The notes below the pieces were generated by a model. The model had not been told where the DNA came from. It worked only from the letters and a program-made list of their open reading frames with translations, and ran no database searches. Shown piece after piece: positions 34,682 through 42,951 of a DNA stretch of 64,000 bases (positions are counted from its first letter, which is position 1; every line of letters begins with the position of its first letter). This DNA comes from Fibrobacterota bacterium. Lineage in GTDB: Bacteria > Fibrobacterota > Fibrobacteria > UBA5070. The translations under genes and the position numbers were made by a program. The stretch spans positions 111,739 through 175,738 of the forward strand of contig JADKBN010000018.1 in the NCBI GenBank assembly GCA_016715065.1. Reading direction: 5' to 3'.

Positions 34682-34804
34682 GCGTCCGTATGACCGATGG
34701 CGTCCGATCAATCGTTCGGGTCAAACCAACCATTGGCGGGCCATCGACCGGCGGTCCACGCCGGTTTTGGCGTTCGGGGATTGCACCGGGTGGTTAACCG
34801 TTGT

Positions 34805-35554
34805 TCACCCATCCAACCGGAACCGGTATTGTTTTTTGAAACTGCACGACACCGCGCGCCCCAATTCGATCAGCGGTTTGAACGCGGTCGCGTACACGGC
34901 CTGGCGCACGGCGTTGTCGAAATCCTTGCCTCCGCTGCGCAGGAACTTCACTTCCGCCACCTTGCCCTGTTCGTCCAGCGTGACCATCACGTCCACCACG
35001 GCCTCCACACCCTGGTCCAAGGCCCACTCGGGATAGTTCGGCTCCACGGCCCGGCTCACCTGCACATCGAAATTCGACTGCACGGGCGCAGCGGCCAGAG
35101 GTGGCGGAGCCTTTTTCACGGTGGTATCGGCCTTGACCATCAGACTGTTGCCCGTGGCCACCGCGAACCCCCCGTTGGCGGAGGTTCCATCGGAGGGGAT
35201 GCCAAATTGTGGCGGTGGCGGATCCGGTGTTTCCGGCGGCTTCTGGTCCGGGTCGGGCGGTGTCTTGACCGGAGGAGGGATCTCCTTGGGCGCAGGAGGA
35301 GGCAAGGCTGGCGGAGGTGGCGGCGGCGGCTCTTCCTTCACATCCACCAACGTGACCATCTCATCCAAGGGAACCACATCGCGCAACGTGACCGCCAAGG
35401 AAAACACCACGCCCCAAAGGGCCAGAAACACTCCGACGGTGGTCCACTCCTTGCGACCCAGGCGCGCTCGCGGCGTGGCCGGCACCCGCAGGCTTGGCGG
35501 CACCGGGCCCAGCGCCCCTTTGCGGCGCACACGGCGGACGGTCCCGGCGTTCAC
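34805..35554 (-). CDS. tonB: TonB energy-transducing protein (cassette A)
   Basis: This gene encodes a 249-residue TonB that carries proton-motive energy from ExbB-ExbD to an outer-membrane receptor. It has one TM helix (WTTVGVFLALWGVVFSLAVT) preceded by a basic cytosolic tail. A proline-rich periplasmic spanner (EEPPPPPPPALPPPAPKEIP and more) leads to a C-terminal domain with EPNYPEWALDQGVEAVVDVM and the terminal FKKQYRFRLDG. The C-terminal motif YP...G..G.V is standard. The GTG start at 35554 overlaps the exbD stop by 4 bases (GTGA), so it is translationally coupled. It is a close paralogue of the TonB at 41092-41850. Confidence 0.92.
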   Translation of the reverse strand: MNAGTVRRVRRKGALGPVPPSLRVPATPRARLGRKEWTTVGVFLALWGVVFSLAVTLRDVVPLDEMVTLVDVKEEPPPPPPPALPPPAPKEIPPPVKTPPDPDQKPPETPDPPPPQFGIPSDGTSANGGFAVATGNSLMVKADTTVKKAPPPLAAAPVQSNFDVQVSRAVEPNYPEWALDQGVEAVVDVMVTLDEQGKVAEVKFLRSGGKDFDNAVRQAVYATAFKPLIELGRAVSCSFKKQYRFRLDG

Positions 35555-35955
35555 GGCCGCACCACCTTCAAGGCATACTTGGTGACGCCCGCACCGCGCA
35601 CCAGATCGATGGCTCCCACCACCGACTGGTACTTGAGATCGCGATCGGCCCCGATCAGCACCTGGTGGTCGGGATTGCCCCGCACCGCCTGGGCCAGGTA
35701 GGTGGAAACCGAAAGCGAATCCGTGGCCTGCCCGTCCAGGTAGAGGTTCGCGTCCTTGTCCAGCACCAGCCCCGAAGCCTTGGGCGCCTGCGATCCGGCG
35801 TTGGCCGCCTTGGGGATCTGCACCATGATCTCGCGTTGGTCGATCACGGAACTGGTGATCATGAAGATGATCAACAGCACCAGGAAGATGTCCACCAGCG
35901 GAGTGATGTTGATCGAGGCGATCATCTCCTCGTCGTTTCCTGTCGCGGCGGCCAT
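35551..35955 (-). CDS. exbD: ExbD proton-channel subunit (cassette A)
   Basis: This gene encodes a 134-residue ExbD/TolR protein. It has a short cytosolic N-terminus, then a single TM segment with the proton-carrying aspartate in INITPLVDIFLVLLIIFMIT, then a periplasmic domain (VQIPKAANAGSQAPKASGLV to VIGAIDLVRGAG-like end). It forms the motor with ExbB, whose gene ends one base before its ATG. Apart from the first dozen residues it is almost identical to ExbD of cassette B, pointing to recent duplication or gene conversion. Confidence 0.94.
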   Translation of the reverse strand: MAAATGNDEEMIASINITPLVDIFLVLLIIFMITSSVIDQREIMVQIPKAANAGSQAPKASGLVLDKDANLYLDGQATDSLSVSTYLAQAVRGNPDHQVLIGADRDLKYQSVVGAIDLVRGAGVTKYALKVVRP

Positions 35956-35956
35956 G

Positions 35957-36607
35957 TCAGGACTCCTTGGCGGCGGCGTTCAAGCTGCGCGCCACCACCA
36001 GGCCGCGCACCTCGCGGGAGCGGTCCAGGAGGATCTTGATGCGGTTTTTCAGGATATTGAAGGCCACCACGGCCGGAATGGCGATGATCAACCCCAGCGC
36101 AGTGGCTACCAAGGCGCGCGCGATGGCCACCATCACCTCGGTGGAGCCCTTGCCGCCGGCCTGCGCGAACTTGTTGAAGGCGATCAGGATACCCAAGACA
36201 GTTCCTGTCAACCCGAGGAACGGAGCGTTGGCGCCCACCGTGCCCAGAAACGACACGCCCGTTTCCAGGTGACGGCGTTCGGTGGACTCCTGCACTTCGT
36301 AGACCTTTTCCAGGGCTTCCGGCGAGAGCCCGATGTTCTCCTTGCCCAGCTTCACCACGCGGCCCGGCAGGGTGCGCTCGTCTTCCACGCTCACCTGGAC
36401 GTGGCCCAGATCGCCGCCCTTGGAAAGACCCTGCGAAAGGAGCGTGCGCCATTTGTCGGCATCGCCGGTGGCCGCCGAGATGGCGTTCCAGCGCCAGACG
36501 AACAGGACCAGCCCGGCCAGGCCGAGGCCGGCAAGAACGGCGTAAAGGGCGATCTCGACGGTGAACAGCACCGGAGCGAGGGTTTGGATGAGACTGGTGG
36601 GATTCAT
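35957..36607 (-). CDS. exbB: ExbB/TolQ/MotA-type motor subunit (cassette A)
   Basis: This gene encodes 216 residues with three TM segments: about 10-35 (VLFTVEIALYAVLAGLGLAG), about 118-140 (LGTVGANAPFLGLTGTVLGI) and about 160-185 (ALGLIIAIPAVVAFNILKNR). The conserved GAxAPFLGLxGTVxGI and AIPAVxxFN motifs are present. The ATG at 36607 follows GGAG by 10 bases; the longer frame to 36700 lacks support. In this cassette a strong terminator (36802-36830) separates exbB from the lipoprotein gene, so exbB-exbD-tonB probably have their own promoter in 36608-36801. Confidence 0.94.
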   Translation of the reverse strand: MNPTSLIQTLAPVLFTVEIALYAVLAGLGLAGLVLFVWRWNAISAATGDADKWRTLLSQGLSKGGDLGHVQVSVEDERTLPGRVVKLGKENIGLSPEALEKVYEVQESTERRHLETGVSFLGTVGANAPFLGLTGTVLGILIAFNKFAQAGGKGSTEVMVAIARALVATALGLIIAIPAVVAFNILKNRIKILLDRSREVRGLVVARSLNAAAKES

Positions 36608-36801
36608 TTTCTGGGTTCTCCGCGAGTGGATCGTTGGTTGTGGGTCGGCTGGGCGTTTCCCGGTTGGCGGGATCGGCGCCCCTTCTGAAGACTGGAACAC
36701 CGTGCGCGCCGAAAACCGTCACCTCCCAGCGCGTTTTTTCGCGTTTTCCGTTCCACCATCGCCTCCCTCCGCTCCTGGGAGGAAACCCGAGCTCCGACAC
36801 G

Positions 36802-36830
36802 AAAAAGCCCCCGTCCTGAGGACGGGGGCT
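36802..36830 (-). terminator. rho-independent terminator after the cassette A lipoprotein
   Basis: A perfect 11-bp stem (AGCCCCCGTCC with GGACGGGGGCT, loop TGA) at 36806-36830 is followed on the minus strand by T5. It lies 35 bases after the lipoprotein stop. There is no equivalent in cassette B, where the matching gap is only 48 bp. Confidence 0.85.
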
Positions 36831-36864
36831 CCGCGGGAAACGCGCAAGTCGGACCGAAGTGCGA

Positions 36865-38181
36865 TCAGTCGTCGCCGCCCACCATGCCCGCCGTGTAGTC
36901 GGTACCGATGCAGAACTTCTCCTCGAATCCCCTGCCGTCGTTGATGTGGCGATCCCATGCCCTCCTGCAAGCGGCTCCCCGCAGAGCTTCCAGGGGGATG
37001 GTGTCGGGGCTGGAGGTGCGCACGAAGAGCTGGAAGCTGTCCACCAGGGCTCCCGTGAAGTACCCTTGCCCCCCTTGGATGTTGGAGTACCGGGCCACGG
37101 TCTTGTCGCCGCCGGCGATCGCGGTCTTGGCCTGGCTGTAGGCGACGTAGCGGGCATCCACCGCGAAGTACCGCGTGAGGTAGCGTCCCGTGTAGCCGAT
37201 GGCGATGTTGCTCGTGTAGATGTGGTCGGGCCACCCCACCACGGAATTGGAGTAGGCGGCGTACGCTTCGAAGTATCTCGACCCTCCAGCCTGGTAGTCG
37301 GAAGCGGAATCCTCGGTGGACCGGTAGTCGTCCCCCACGGCCTTGCGCAAGGCCCTCACCAGGGCGGGCTCGATGCGGGCGCTGGTGGGATCGAAATACT
37401 GGACCGAGAACATCCCTCCGAATCCCGCTCCGCGACGTGTGGTGTAGACGTACTGGCGGTTGGTGAGGGTCACCCCCTGTCCGGCGATGTTCCTCACCAG
37501 GCGGGCATCGGAGTGGATGTACCAGACCGTGTCGCCCCACACCACGGGACGCGTCACCGGAATCCCGGCGCGCACGCTGTCGATGGTCCCCAGACCCAGC
37601 TTCCAGCGCGCGACGGCGCCCGGGCGTTCGCGATCCCACTCCCGCAGCGTGGCGCTGTCGGAGGTCGGTTCGGCGCCACCGGCCAGGCTGGGGATCAGGG
37701 CCTCGATGGGGGCCTCGGGGGACTTCTCGCGCACCGACCAATCCGAGGGCAGGGTGGTGGTGGCGTGCAGCGAGGTGGTGCGAATGTCCCGGCCCGAGGG
37801 CCAATCGCGGGAGGCGTTCCAGCGCACCTGGGCGTCCAGCTCGTAGGTGGCCCCGGCCTTGGCCAGGCGGGTCTGGGCCGGAACCCAGGCCACGCCGCTG
37901 CCGGACACCGGACGATACACGACGGAATCCGTCGGGTCGGAGGTGTTGCGCATGCGGATGGTCGCCTCCTCCACGAAGACGCGGGTGGAGTCGTACTTGC
38001 CCTGGATGGGGGTGGTCCGTTCCAGCCAGAGGGTGTCGAAAGGCATTCCGCCCACCACCATGCTGGACACGATGAGGTCGGGATCGCGTCCCACCTCGTC
38101 GGAGGGGTCGATGTTCCAGGGGCCGTTGCAGGCCCCGAGAACCAGGGTCGAGACGAGAACGAAAGGGATCTTGGAGTCCAT
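36865..38181 (-). CDS. DUF4249-like outer-membrane lipoprotein (cassette A)
   Basis: This gene encodes a 438-residue lipoprotein. The ATG at 38181 follows AAAGGAAA, and the signal ends in the lipobox LVLGAC. The N-terminal domain (DPDLIVSSMVVGG, FDTLWLERTTPIQGKYDST, EEATIRM) resembles the DUF4249 family, lipoproteins that accompany TonB-dependent receptors in Bacteroidota. The assignment is by pattern. Two C-terminal cysteine-containing stretches (RGAACRRAWDRHIND, EEKFCIGTDY) are shared with the paralogue at 42952. It starts 20 bases after the receptor gene. It is likely a surface or receptor-capping partner of that receptor; the ligand is unknown. Confidence 0.72.
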   Translation of the reverse strand: MDSKIPFVLVSTLVLGACNGPWNIDPSDEVGRDPDLIVSSMVVGGMPFDTLWLERTTPIQGKYDSTRVFVEEATIRMRNTSDPTDSVVYRPVSGSGVAWVPAQTRLAKAGATYELDAQVRWNASRDWPSGRDIRTTSLHATTTLPSDWSVREKSPEAPIEALIPSLAGGAEPTSDSATLREWDRERPGAVARWKLGLGTIDSVRAGIPVTRPVVWGDTVWYIHSDARLVRNIAGQGVTLTNRQYVYTTRRGAGFGGMFSVQYFDPTSARIEPALVRALRKAVGDDYRSTEDSASDYQAGGSRYFEAYAAYSNSVVGWPDHIYTSNIAIGYTGRYLTRYFAVDARYVAYSQAKTAIAGGDKTVARYSNIQGGQGYFTGALVDSFQLFVRTSSPDTIPLEALRGAACRRAWDRHINDGRGFEEKFCIGTDYTAGMVGGDD

Positions 38182-38201
38182 GGCGTGTTTCCTTTGCCTT
38201 C

Positions 38202-40832
38202 TCAGAACTGGTATTCGTAGCCGAAGAAGAACGGCAGGATGGGGAACTGGTAGGTCTCCTCGCGCTTGGGAGGAGTGTCCTTGGTGTTGTAGTTGATCGC
38301 GTACACGTTTTCGCGGTCGGTGACGTTGATGATGGTGTAGTAGAAGCGCCACTTGCCGGTGCGTCCGAAGTCGAAGGGCGTCACGTCCAGGCGGAAGTAT
38401 CCGGGGCGACGGTCTGCGTTGCGGGGATTGGCGATCACCTCGGTGTTGTTGTCGATGCCCGGGGTGGGCCATCCGCCCGCCACCTGCCCACCGTCCACGC
38501 CCTGCCCGGGTTCGTGGGTGCGGTCGTAGCCCTGGTAGTCGGTCATGGGCAGGCCCGAGTTGGCCGCCACCTGCACGCTGGAGCGGAAGAAGTCGGCCTT
38601 GGCCACCGTCCAGAAGGCGATCATGGGCGGGAACAGGCTGGTGAGGATCTTGGCCGCCAGGGGCACCTGCCTGCGCGATCCCGCCAGGGCCTCGTTCTTG
38701 CCGCGACCCACCCAGTTGAGTCCCACGGTGGACTTGAAGGTGTGGCGCTGGTCCCAGTCGGCCCAGTAGGGATCGAACTTCACGGTCTGGAGTTCGTTGA
38801 CCAGATCGGGCCTTTGGAGGGCCGACCAGCCCACGGCGTAGCTGGCCGTGGCCGTCCACCAGCCGTCCTCCTTGGCCACCGAGGCCTCCGCCCCGGCGGC
38901 CCAGCCGTCCAGGCCCACGAACCGCTCGGCGAAGTAGTCGTTGCCGGTCGCGTCCTTGGCCTTGTCGTCCTGCTGGGTGGTGCTGGTCACCATCAGGGGC
39001 ACGCCGTGGATGTCCTTGTAGTAGCCCTCCAGACCCACCCGCAGCCCCATGGACGTCAGATTCTGTCTCTCAAAGCCCAGCGAGGCCAGGTTCTGGGTGG
39101 TGGGGGTCATGGGATTCTTCGCGGCGTACCAGAATTCGGTGGGGATCTCCATGTCGGCGAAGCGGATGGAGGTCATGTACTGGGTGTAGTGCCCCCAGTG
39201 CAGGTCGGCCTTCCAATCGGGGGCGAAGCGCCAGGAGAAGCTCGCCCGGGGATCCAGGTAGATGTCGTGGACCAGGTCCATGTCGTTGTAGGCCCGCAAC
39301 CCCACGCTCAAGGTCTTGGTGCTGTCCAGCGTCCATCGTTCCTGGAGCCAGGCCGAATGCAGGTCCGATTCCAGGTCGGAGGTGTTGGTGACCATGGCCA
39401 CCGGGATGTCCTGGGTGAACAGCACCCCGAAGCGGTTGTATTCGTAGCCGGCCGTGATGCGATGGAAGGGATTGGGGCTGTACTGCAGCTCGCCGCGGCC
39501 CGTCCAGGTCTCGATCTCGTTTTTCATCTCGAAGATGTCGGTGAAGGAGAAGACCTGGTCGTAGCGGGAATAGGCCCCGGTTCCGGTCAACAACCAGTCG
39601 CTGCCCAGACGCTTGCGCACGTTCACGGGGATCGCCCGGTTGCCCCAATCCAGCTTGAACGGTCCCAGGTCCAGCTTGTCGCGACCGTCGTAGGCGGACA
39701 CCCTCACCGTGTCGCCGTCGCGCCCCCAGGCGGCAGAACCTTGCCAGTCCCAGAAGTCGTAGTCCAGCGCGAAGGTGGTGAGATCCAGGTCGCGGGCGGC
39801 TTCCAGGGCCGACCCGATCCAGGTGCGGCGCCCACCCAAGGCCCACGAAGCCTCGCCCTGGCGACCGTCGGTGGCCAGGCTCCCGGAAAGGGTGGTGAGG
39901 CGGAGCGACCCCTGCATCTTCGCCTTGGGGAGGCTGTCGGAATCCGTCCGCGTCACGAATCCTTCCGTGGCGCGCAGGCCTTTGTCGGCCCAGCGGCGCA
40001 AGGTGCGGGTGGAATCCAACGTGGAATCGAAGTCGGAGGCACCCACCTTGGAGCTCACCAGAAGCACGCTGGAGAGTCGGTTGCCGTACTTGGGATCGAA
40101 CCCGCCCTTGTAGAAATCCAGCCCCCCCGTGGCGTCGGCCAAAAAGGTGCTGAACAGGCCACCGAAGTGCGCCGGGCTGTACACCGGGGCGTTGTCGAAC
40201 AAGATCAGGTTCTGGTCGGAGCTGGACCCGCGCACGTAGAGCTTGGTGGAGAAGTCCGACGACTGCACTACACCCGGCAGAGCCTGCACGGCGCGGATCA
40301 CGTCAGGTTCGGCCAGGCCCGGCAGGCGCTTGATGGTCTGGACCGTGACGCGCTCCTGGCCCAGAACGCGGGGCGGGCGACGCTTGCCGCGCACCGTCAC
40401 GGTATTGCCCGCCGACGACCTCACCACCTTGGCGCTGGAGGGCGCTTGCAAGGCGGTGGAATCGAAGCGCGTGGTGTCCACGATGGTGCGGATGGTGTCG
40501 CGGGTCTCCACCACCGAATCGATCTTCACTTCCAGCGGCGCGATGTCCAGGGTGTCGAATCCCTGCGGCCGGATGGGGGTGCAGAGCTTCTGGCCACCCG
40601 CCAGAAGGCAAAGCTCGTAGCTGCCGGTGGCGCGCCGGAGGCTGTCGGTCTGGACACTGGCCAGGAATTTGCCGGTGGAATCCATCCGTGCTTCCACGCC
40701 CTCCAGCGTGACTTGGGTTCCCACCGGCGCGGAAGAACGCACCACCAGAGGGAAGGTTCTGGGCTCCAGGGCGGCTTGGGCCCCCAGGGACCCCACGATC
40801 GAACAAACAAGGAACAGGGCGATTCGACGCAT
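38202..40832 (-). CDS. TonB-dependent outer-membrane receptor (cassette A)
   Basis: This gene encodes 876 residues. The ATG at 40832 has GGAG upstream and a signal peptide (ALFLVCSIVGSLGAQA). Residues 25-120 are an N-terminal extension with a carboxypeptidase-regulatory-like strand pattern. The plug domain follows (VIRAVQALPGVVQSSDFSTK, LYVRGSSSDQNLILFDNAPV, FKGG-like DFYKGGFDPKYGNRLSSVL), then a 22-strand-type barrel ending in FFFGYEYQF, a typical aromatic terminus. It is the first gene of its cassette in the direction of transcription. The substrate is not evident. It shares long near-identical plug segments with the receptor at 44302, while barrel loops differ, which suggests different ligands. 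Confidence 0.92.
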   Translation of the reverse strand: MRRIALFLVCSIVGSLGAQAALEPRTFPLVVRSSAPVGTQVTLEGVEARMDSTGKFLASVQTDSLRRATGSYELCLLAGGQKLCTPIRPQGFDTLDIAPLEVKIDSVVETRDTIRTIVDTTRFDSTALQAPSSAKVVRSSAGNTVTVRGKRRPPRVLGQERVTVQTIKRLPGLAEPDVIRAVQALPGVVQSSDFSTKLYVRGSSSDQNLILFDNAPVYSPAHFGGLFSTFLADATGGLDFYKGGFDPKYGNRLSSVLLVSSKVGASDFDSTLDSTRTLRRWADKGLRATEGFVTRTDSDSLPKAKMQGSLRLTTLSGSLATDGRQGEASWALGGRRTWIGSALEAARDLDLTTFALDYDFWDWQGSAAWGRDGDTVRVSAYDGRDKLDLGPFKLDWGNRAIPVNVRKRLGSDWLLTGTGAYSRYDQVFSFTDIFEMKNEIETWTGRGELQYSPNPFHRITAGYEYNRFGVLFTQDIPVAMVTNTSDLESDLHSAWLQERWTLDSTKTLSVGLRAYNDMDLVHDIYLDPRASFSWRFAPDWKADLHWGHYTQYMTSIRFADMEIPTEFWYAAKNPMTPTTQNLASLGFERQNLTSMGLRVGLEGYYKDIHGVPLMVTSTTQQDDKAKDATGNDYFAERFVGLDGWAAGAEASVAKEDGWWTATASYAVGWSALQRPDLVNELQTVKFDPYWADWDQRHTFKSTVGLNWVGRGKNEALAGSRRQVPLAAKILTSLFPPMIAFWTVAKADFFRSSVQVAANSGLPMTDYQGYDRTHEPGQGVDGGQVAGGWPTPGIDNNTEVIANPRNADRRPGYFRLDVTPFDFGRTGKWRFYYTIINVTDRENVYAINYNTKDTPPKREETYQFPILPFFFGYEYQF

Positions 40833-40935
40833 CGGTGTCTCCGCGGTGGTGTTGTCTACCCTCAATAGGACACCAACGAAACCCCAATCTGTCACCCGGT
40901 CACCATAAATTTCCGTAAAGTCGCCCGTGCGATCT

Positions 40936-41064
40936 CCGTTCGTCCTGAGGAGCGAGGCCATGCCTCGCGTCTCGAAGGGCAAGGGTTGGCGCATTCGACC
41001 AATCGTCTTGGCGAGTCTGCGCCGTCCGCCCTTCGAGACGCCTACGGCTCCTCAGGACGAACGG
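40936..41064. repeat. inverted pair of palindromic elements (copies 6 and 7)
   Basis: Copy 6 (40936-40984) has the same inner hairpin as copy 5 (GCGAGGC-CAT-GCCTCGC). Copy 7 (41022-41064) is inverted with a short inner hairpin around CGCCTACGGC. The pair fills the 259-bp gap between the two TonB cassettes. Confidence 0.85.
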
Positions 41065-41091
41065 CATCAGATCCACTTGAATTCAATCCCG

Positions 41092-41850
41092 TTATCCGTC
41101 CAATCGGAACCGGTATTGTTTTTTGAAACTGCACGGCACCGCGCGGCCCAGTTCCACCAAGGGTTTGAATTTGGTGGCACGGATCGCCGCCTGGACGGAC
41201 TTGTCGAAATCCGTCCCTCCGCTGCGCAGGATCTTGATGTCCGAGACCTTTCCCTGGTCATCCAGCGTGATCAGCACGTCCACCACCGCTTCCACGCCTT
41301 GGTCTTCCGCCCATTGCGGGTATTCGGGCTGGACCGCCTGGCTCACCTGCACATCGAAGTTCGATTGCACGGGAGCGGTGGGCAGCGGCGGTGGCGCCTT
41401 CTTCACGGTGGTGTCTGCCTTGACCATCAAGCTGTTGCCCGTGGCCACCGCGAATCCACCGTTGGCGGAGGTTCCATCCGCCGGAATGCCAAATTGTGGC
41501 GGCGGCGGGTCCGGCGTGGGCGGCGGCGGCTTCTGGTCCGGGTCCGGAGGCGTCTTGACCGGAGGCGGGATTTCCTTGGGCGGCGGCGGTGGTGGAGGCA
41601 ATGCGGGCGGAGGCGGTGGAGGTGGCTCTTCCTTGACGTCAATAAACGTCACCATGTCGTCCAAGGGCACCACATCGCGCAAGGTGACCGCCAAGCCGAA
41701 GATCGCTCCCCAGAAGGCGAGAAACACCCCGACCGCGATCCATTCCTTGCGCCCAAGTCCAGGTCGAGGAGTGGCTGGCACCCGCAGGCTGGGGGGCACC
41801 GGACCCATCGCCCCTTTCCGGCGAACCCGGCGAAGCGACGAGCCGTTCAC
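41092..41850 (-). CDS. tonB: TonB energy-transducing protein (cassette B)
   Basis: This gene encodes a 252-residue TonB, paralogue of 34805-35554. TM helix WIAVGVFLAFWGAIFGLAV-like after a basic tail (as WIAVGVFLAFWGA). A proline-rich spanner slightly longer than in cassette A follows (PPPPPPALPPPPPPPKEIPP). The C-terminal domain has QPEYPQWAEDQGVEAVVDVL and ends KKQYRFRLDG exactly as in cassette A. The GTG at 41850 overlaps exbD by GTGA. The 3' ends of both tonB genes stay highly similar past the coding end, supporting segmental duplication. Confidence 0.92.
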   Translation of the reverse strand: MNGSSLRRVRRKGAMGPVPPSLRVPATPRPGLGRKEWIAVGVFLAFWGAIFGLAVTLRDVVPLDDMVTFIDVKEEPPPPPPPALPPPPPPPKEIPPPVKTPPDPDQKPPPPTPDPPPPQFGIPADGTSANGGFAVATGNSLMVKADTTVKKAPPPLPTAPVQSNFDVQVSQAVQPEYPQWAEDQGVEAVVDVLITLDDQGKVSDIKILRSGGTDFDKSVQAAIRATKFKPLVELGRAVPCSFKKQYRFRLDG

Positions 41851-42251
41851 GGACGGACCACCTTCAAGGCGTACTTGGTGACGCCCGCCCCGCGCACCAG
41901 ATCGATGGCTCCCACCACCGACTGGTACTTGAGTTCGCGGTCGGCTCCGATCAGCACCTGGTGATCGGGATTGTCGCGCACCGCCTGGGCCAGGAATGCC
42001 GAGATGGAAAGCGAATCGGAGGCCTGGCCGTCCAGGTAGAGGTTCCCGTCCTTGTCCAGTACCAGTCCGGAGGCCTTGGGCGCTTGCGATCCGGCGTTGG
42101 CCGCCTTGGGGATCTGCACCATGATCTCGCGTTGATCGATCACGGAACTGGTGATCATGAAGATGATCAACAGCACCAGGAAGATGTCCACCAGCGGCGT
42201 GATGTTGATCGACGAGATCATCTCGTCGTCGGCTGCGGTCGATCCGGCCAT
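41847..42251 (-). CDS. exbD: ExbD proton-channel subunit (cassette B)
   Basis: This gene encodes 134 residues, the same architecture and length as ExbD of cassette A, with the TM aspartate in INITPLVDIFLVLLIIFMIT. Differences are concentrated in the first 13 residues and a few periplasmic positions. The start codon follows the exbB stop by one base, so the three motor genes are tightly coupled. Confidence 0.94.
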   Translation of the reverse strand: MAGSTAADDEMISSINITPLVDIFLVLLIIFMITSSVIDQREIMVQIPKAANAGSQAPKASGLVLDKDGNLYLDGQASDSLSISAFLAQAVRDNPDHQVLIGADRELKYQSVVGAIDLVRGAGVTKYALKVVRP

Positions 42252-42252
42252 G

Positions 42253-42903
42253 TCAGGACTCCTTGGCGGCGGCGTTCAGGCTGCGGGCCACCACCAGACC
42301 GCGCACCTCGCGGGAGCGGTCCAACAGGATCTTGATGCGGTTTTTCAGGATGTTGAAGGCCACCACGGCCGGAATGGCGATGATCAAGCCCAACGCCGTG
42401 GCCACCAGGGCGCGTGCGATGGCGACCATCACCTCGGTGGACCCCTTGCCGCCGGCCTGCGCGAACTTGTTGAAGGCGATCAGGATACCGAGGACAGTTC
42501 CTGTCAACCCGAGGAACGGGGCGTTGGCGCCCACCGTGCCCAGAAACGACACGCCCGTTTCCAGATGGCGACGCTCGGCCGACTCCTGCACTTCGTAGAC
42601 CTTCTCCAGCGCTTCCGGCGAGAGCCCGATGTTTTCCTTGCCCAGCTTCACCACGCGGCCCGGCAGGGTGCGCTCGTCTTCGATGGTCACCTGCAGATGG
42701 TCCAGATTCGCACCCTTGTCCAGATCCTTGGAAAGCAAGGCGCGCCATTTGTCGGCATCGCCGGAGGCCGCCGAGATGGCGTTCCAGCGCCACACGAACA
42801 GCACCAGCCCGGCCATGCCGAGACCGCCCAGCAGAACGTACAGGGCGATTTCGATGGTGAACAGCACCGGGGCGAGGGTTTGGATCAGGCTGGTGGGATT
42901 CAT
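42253..42903 (-). CDS. exbB: ExbB/TolQ/MotA-type motor subunit (cassette B)
   Basis: This gene encodes 216 residues with three TM segments and the same GTVGANAPFLGLTGTVLGIL and AIPAVVAFN motifs as its paralogue. Residues 45-75, the cytosolic loop, are the most divergent part (SGDADKWRALLSKDLDKGAN against TGDADKWRTLLSQGLSKGGD). It starts 48 bp after the lipoprotein stop with no terminator between, so all five cassette B genes can be one transcript. Confidence 0.94.
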   Translation of the reverse strand: MNPTSLIQTLAPVLFTIEIALYVLLGGLGMAGLVLFVWRWNAISAASGDADKWRALLSKDLDKGANLDHLQVTIEDERTLPGRVVKLGKENIGLSPEALEKVYEVQESAERRHLETGVSFLGTVGANAPFLGLTGTVLGILIAFNKFAQAGGKGSTEVMVAIARALVATALGLIIAIPAVVAFNILKNRIKILLDRSREVRGLVVARSLNAAAKES

Positions 42904-42951
42904 GCGATGGTTTCTCCTATGGTCGGGTTGTTGTTGCGGTAATGGAAAGGC

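Noticed and set aside
34475..34804. mobile element or integrase site beside the helicase gene
   Set aside because: There are palindromes and short repeats but no transposase or integrase gene, and no tRNA gene for attachment.
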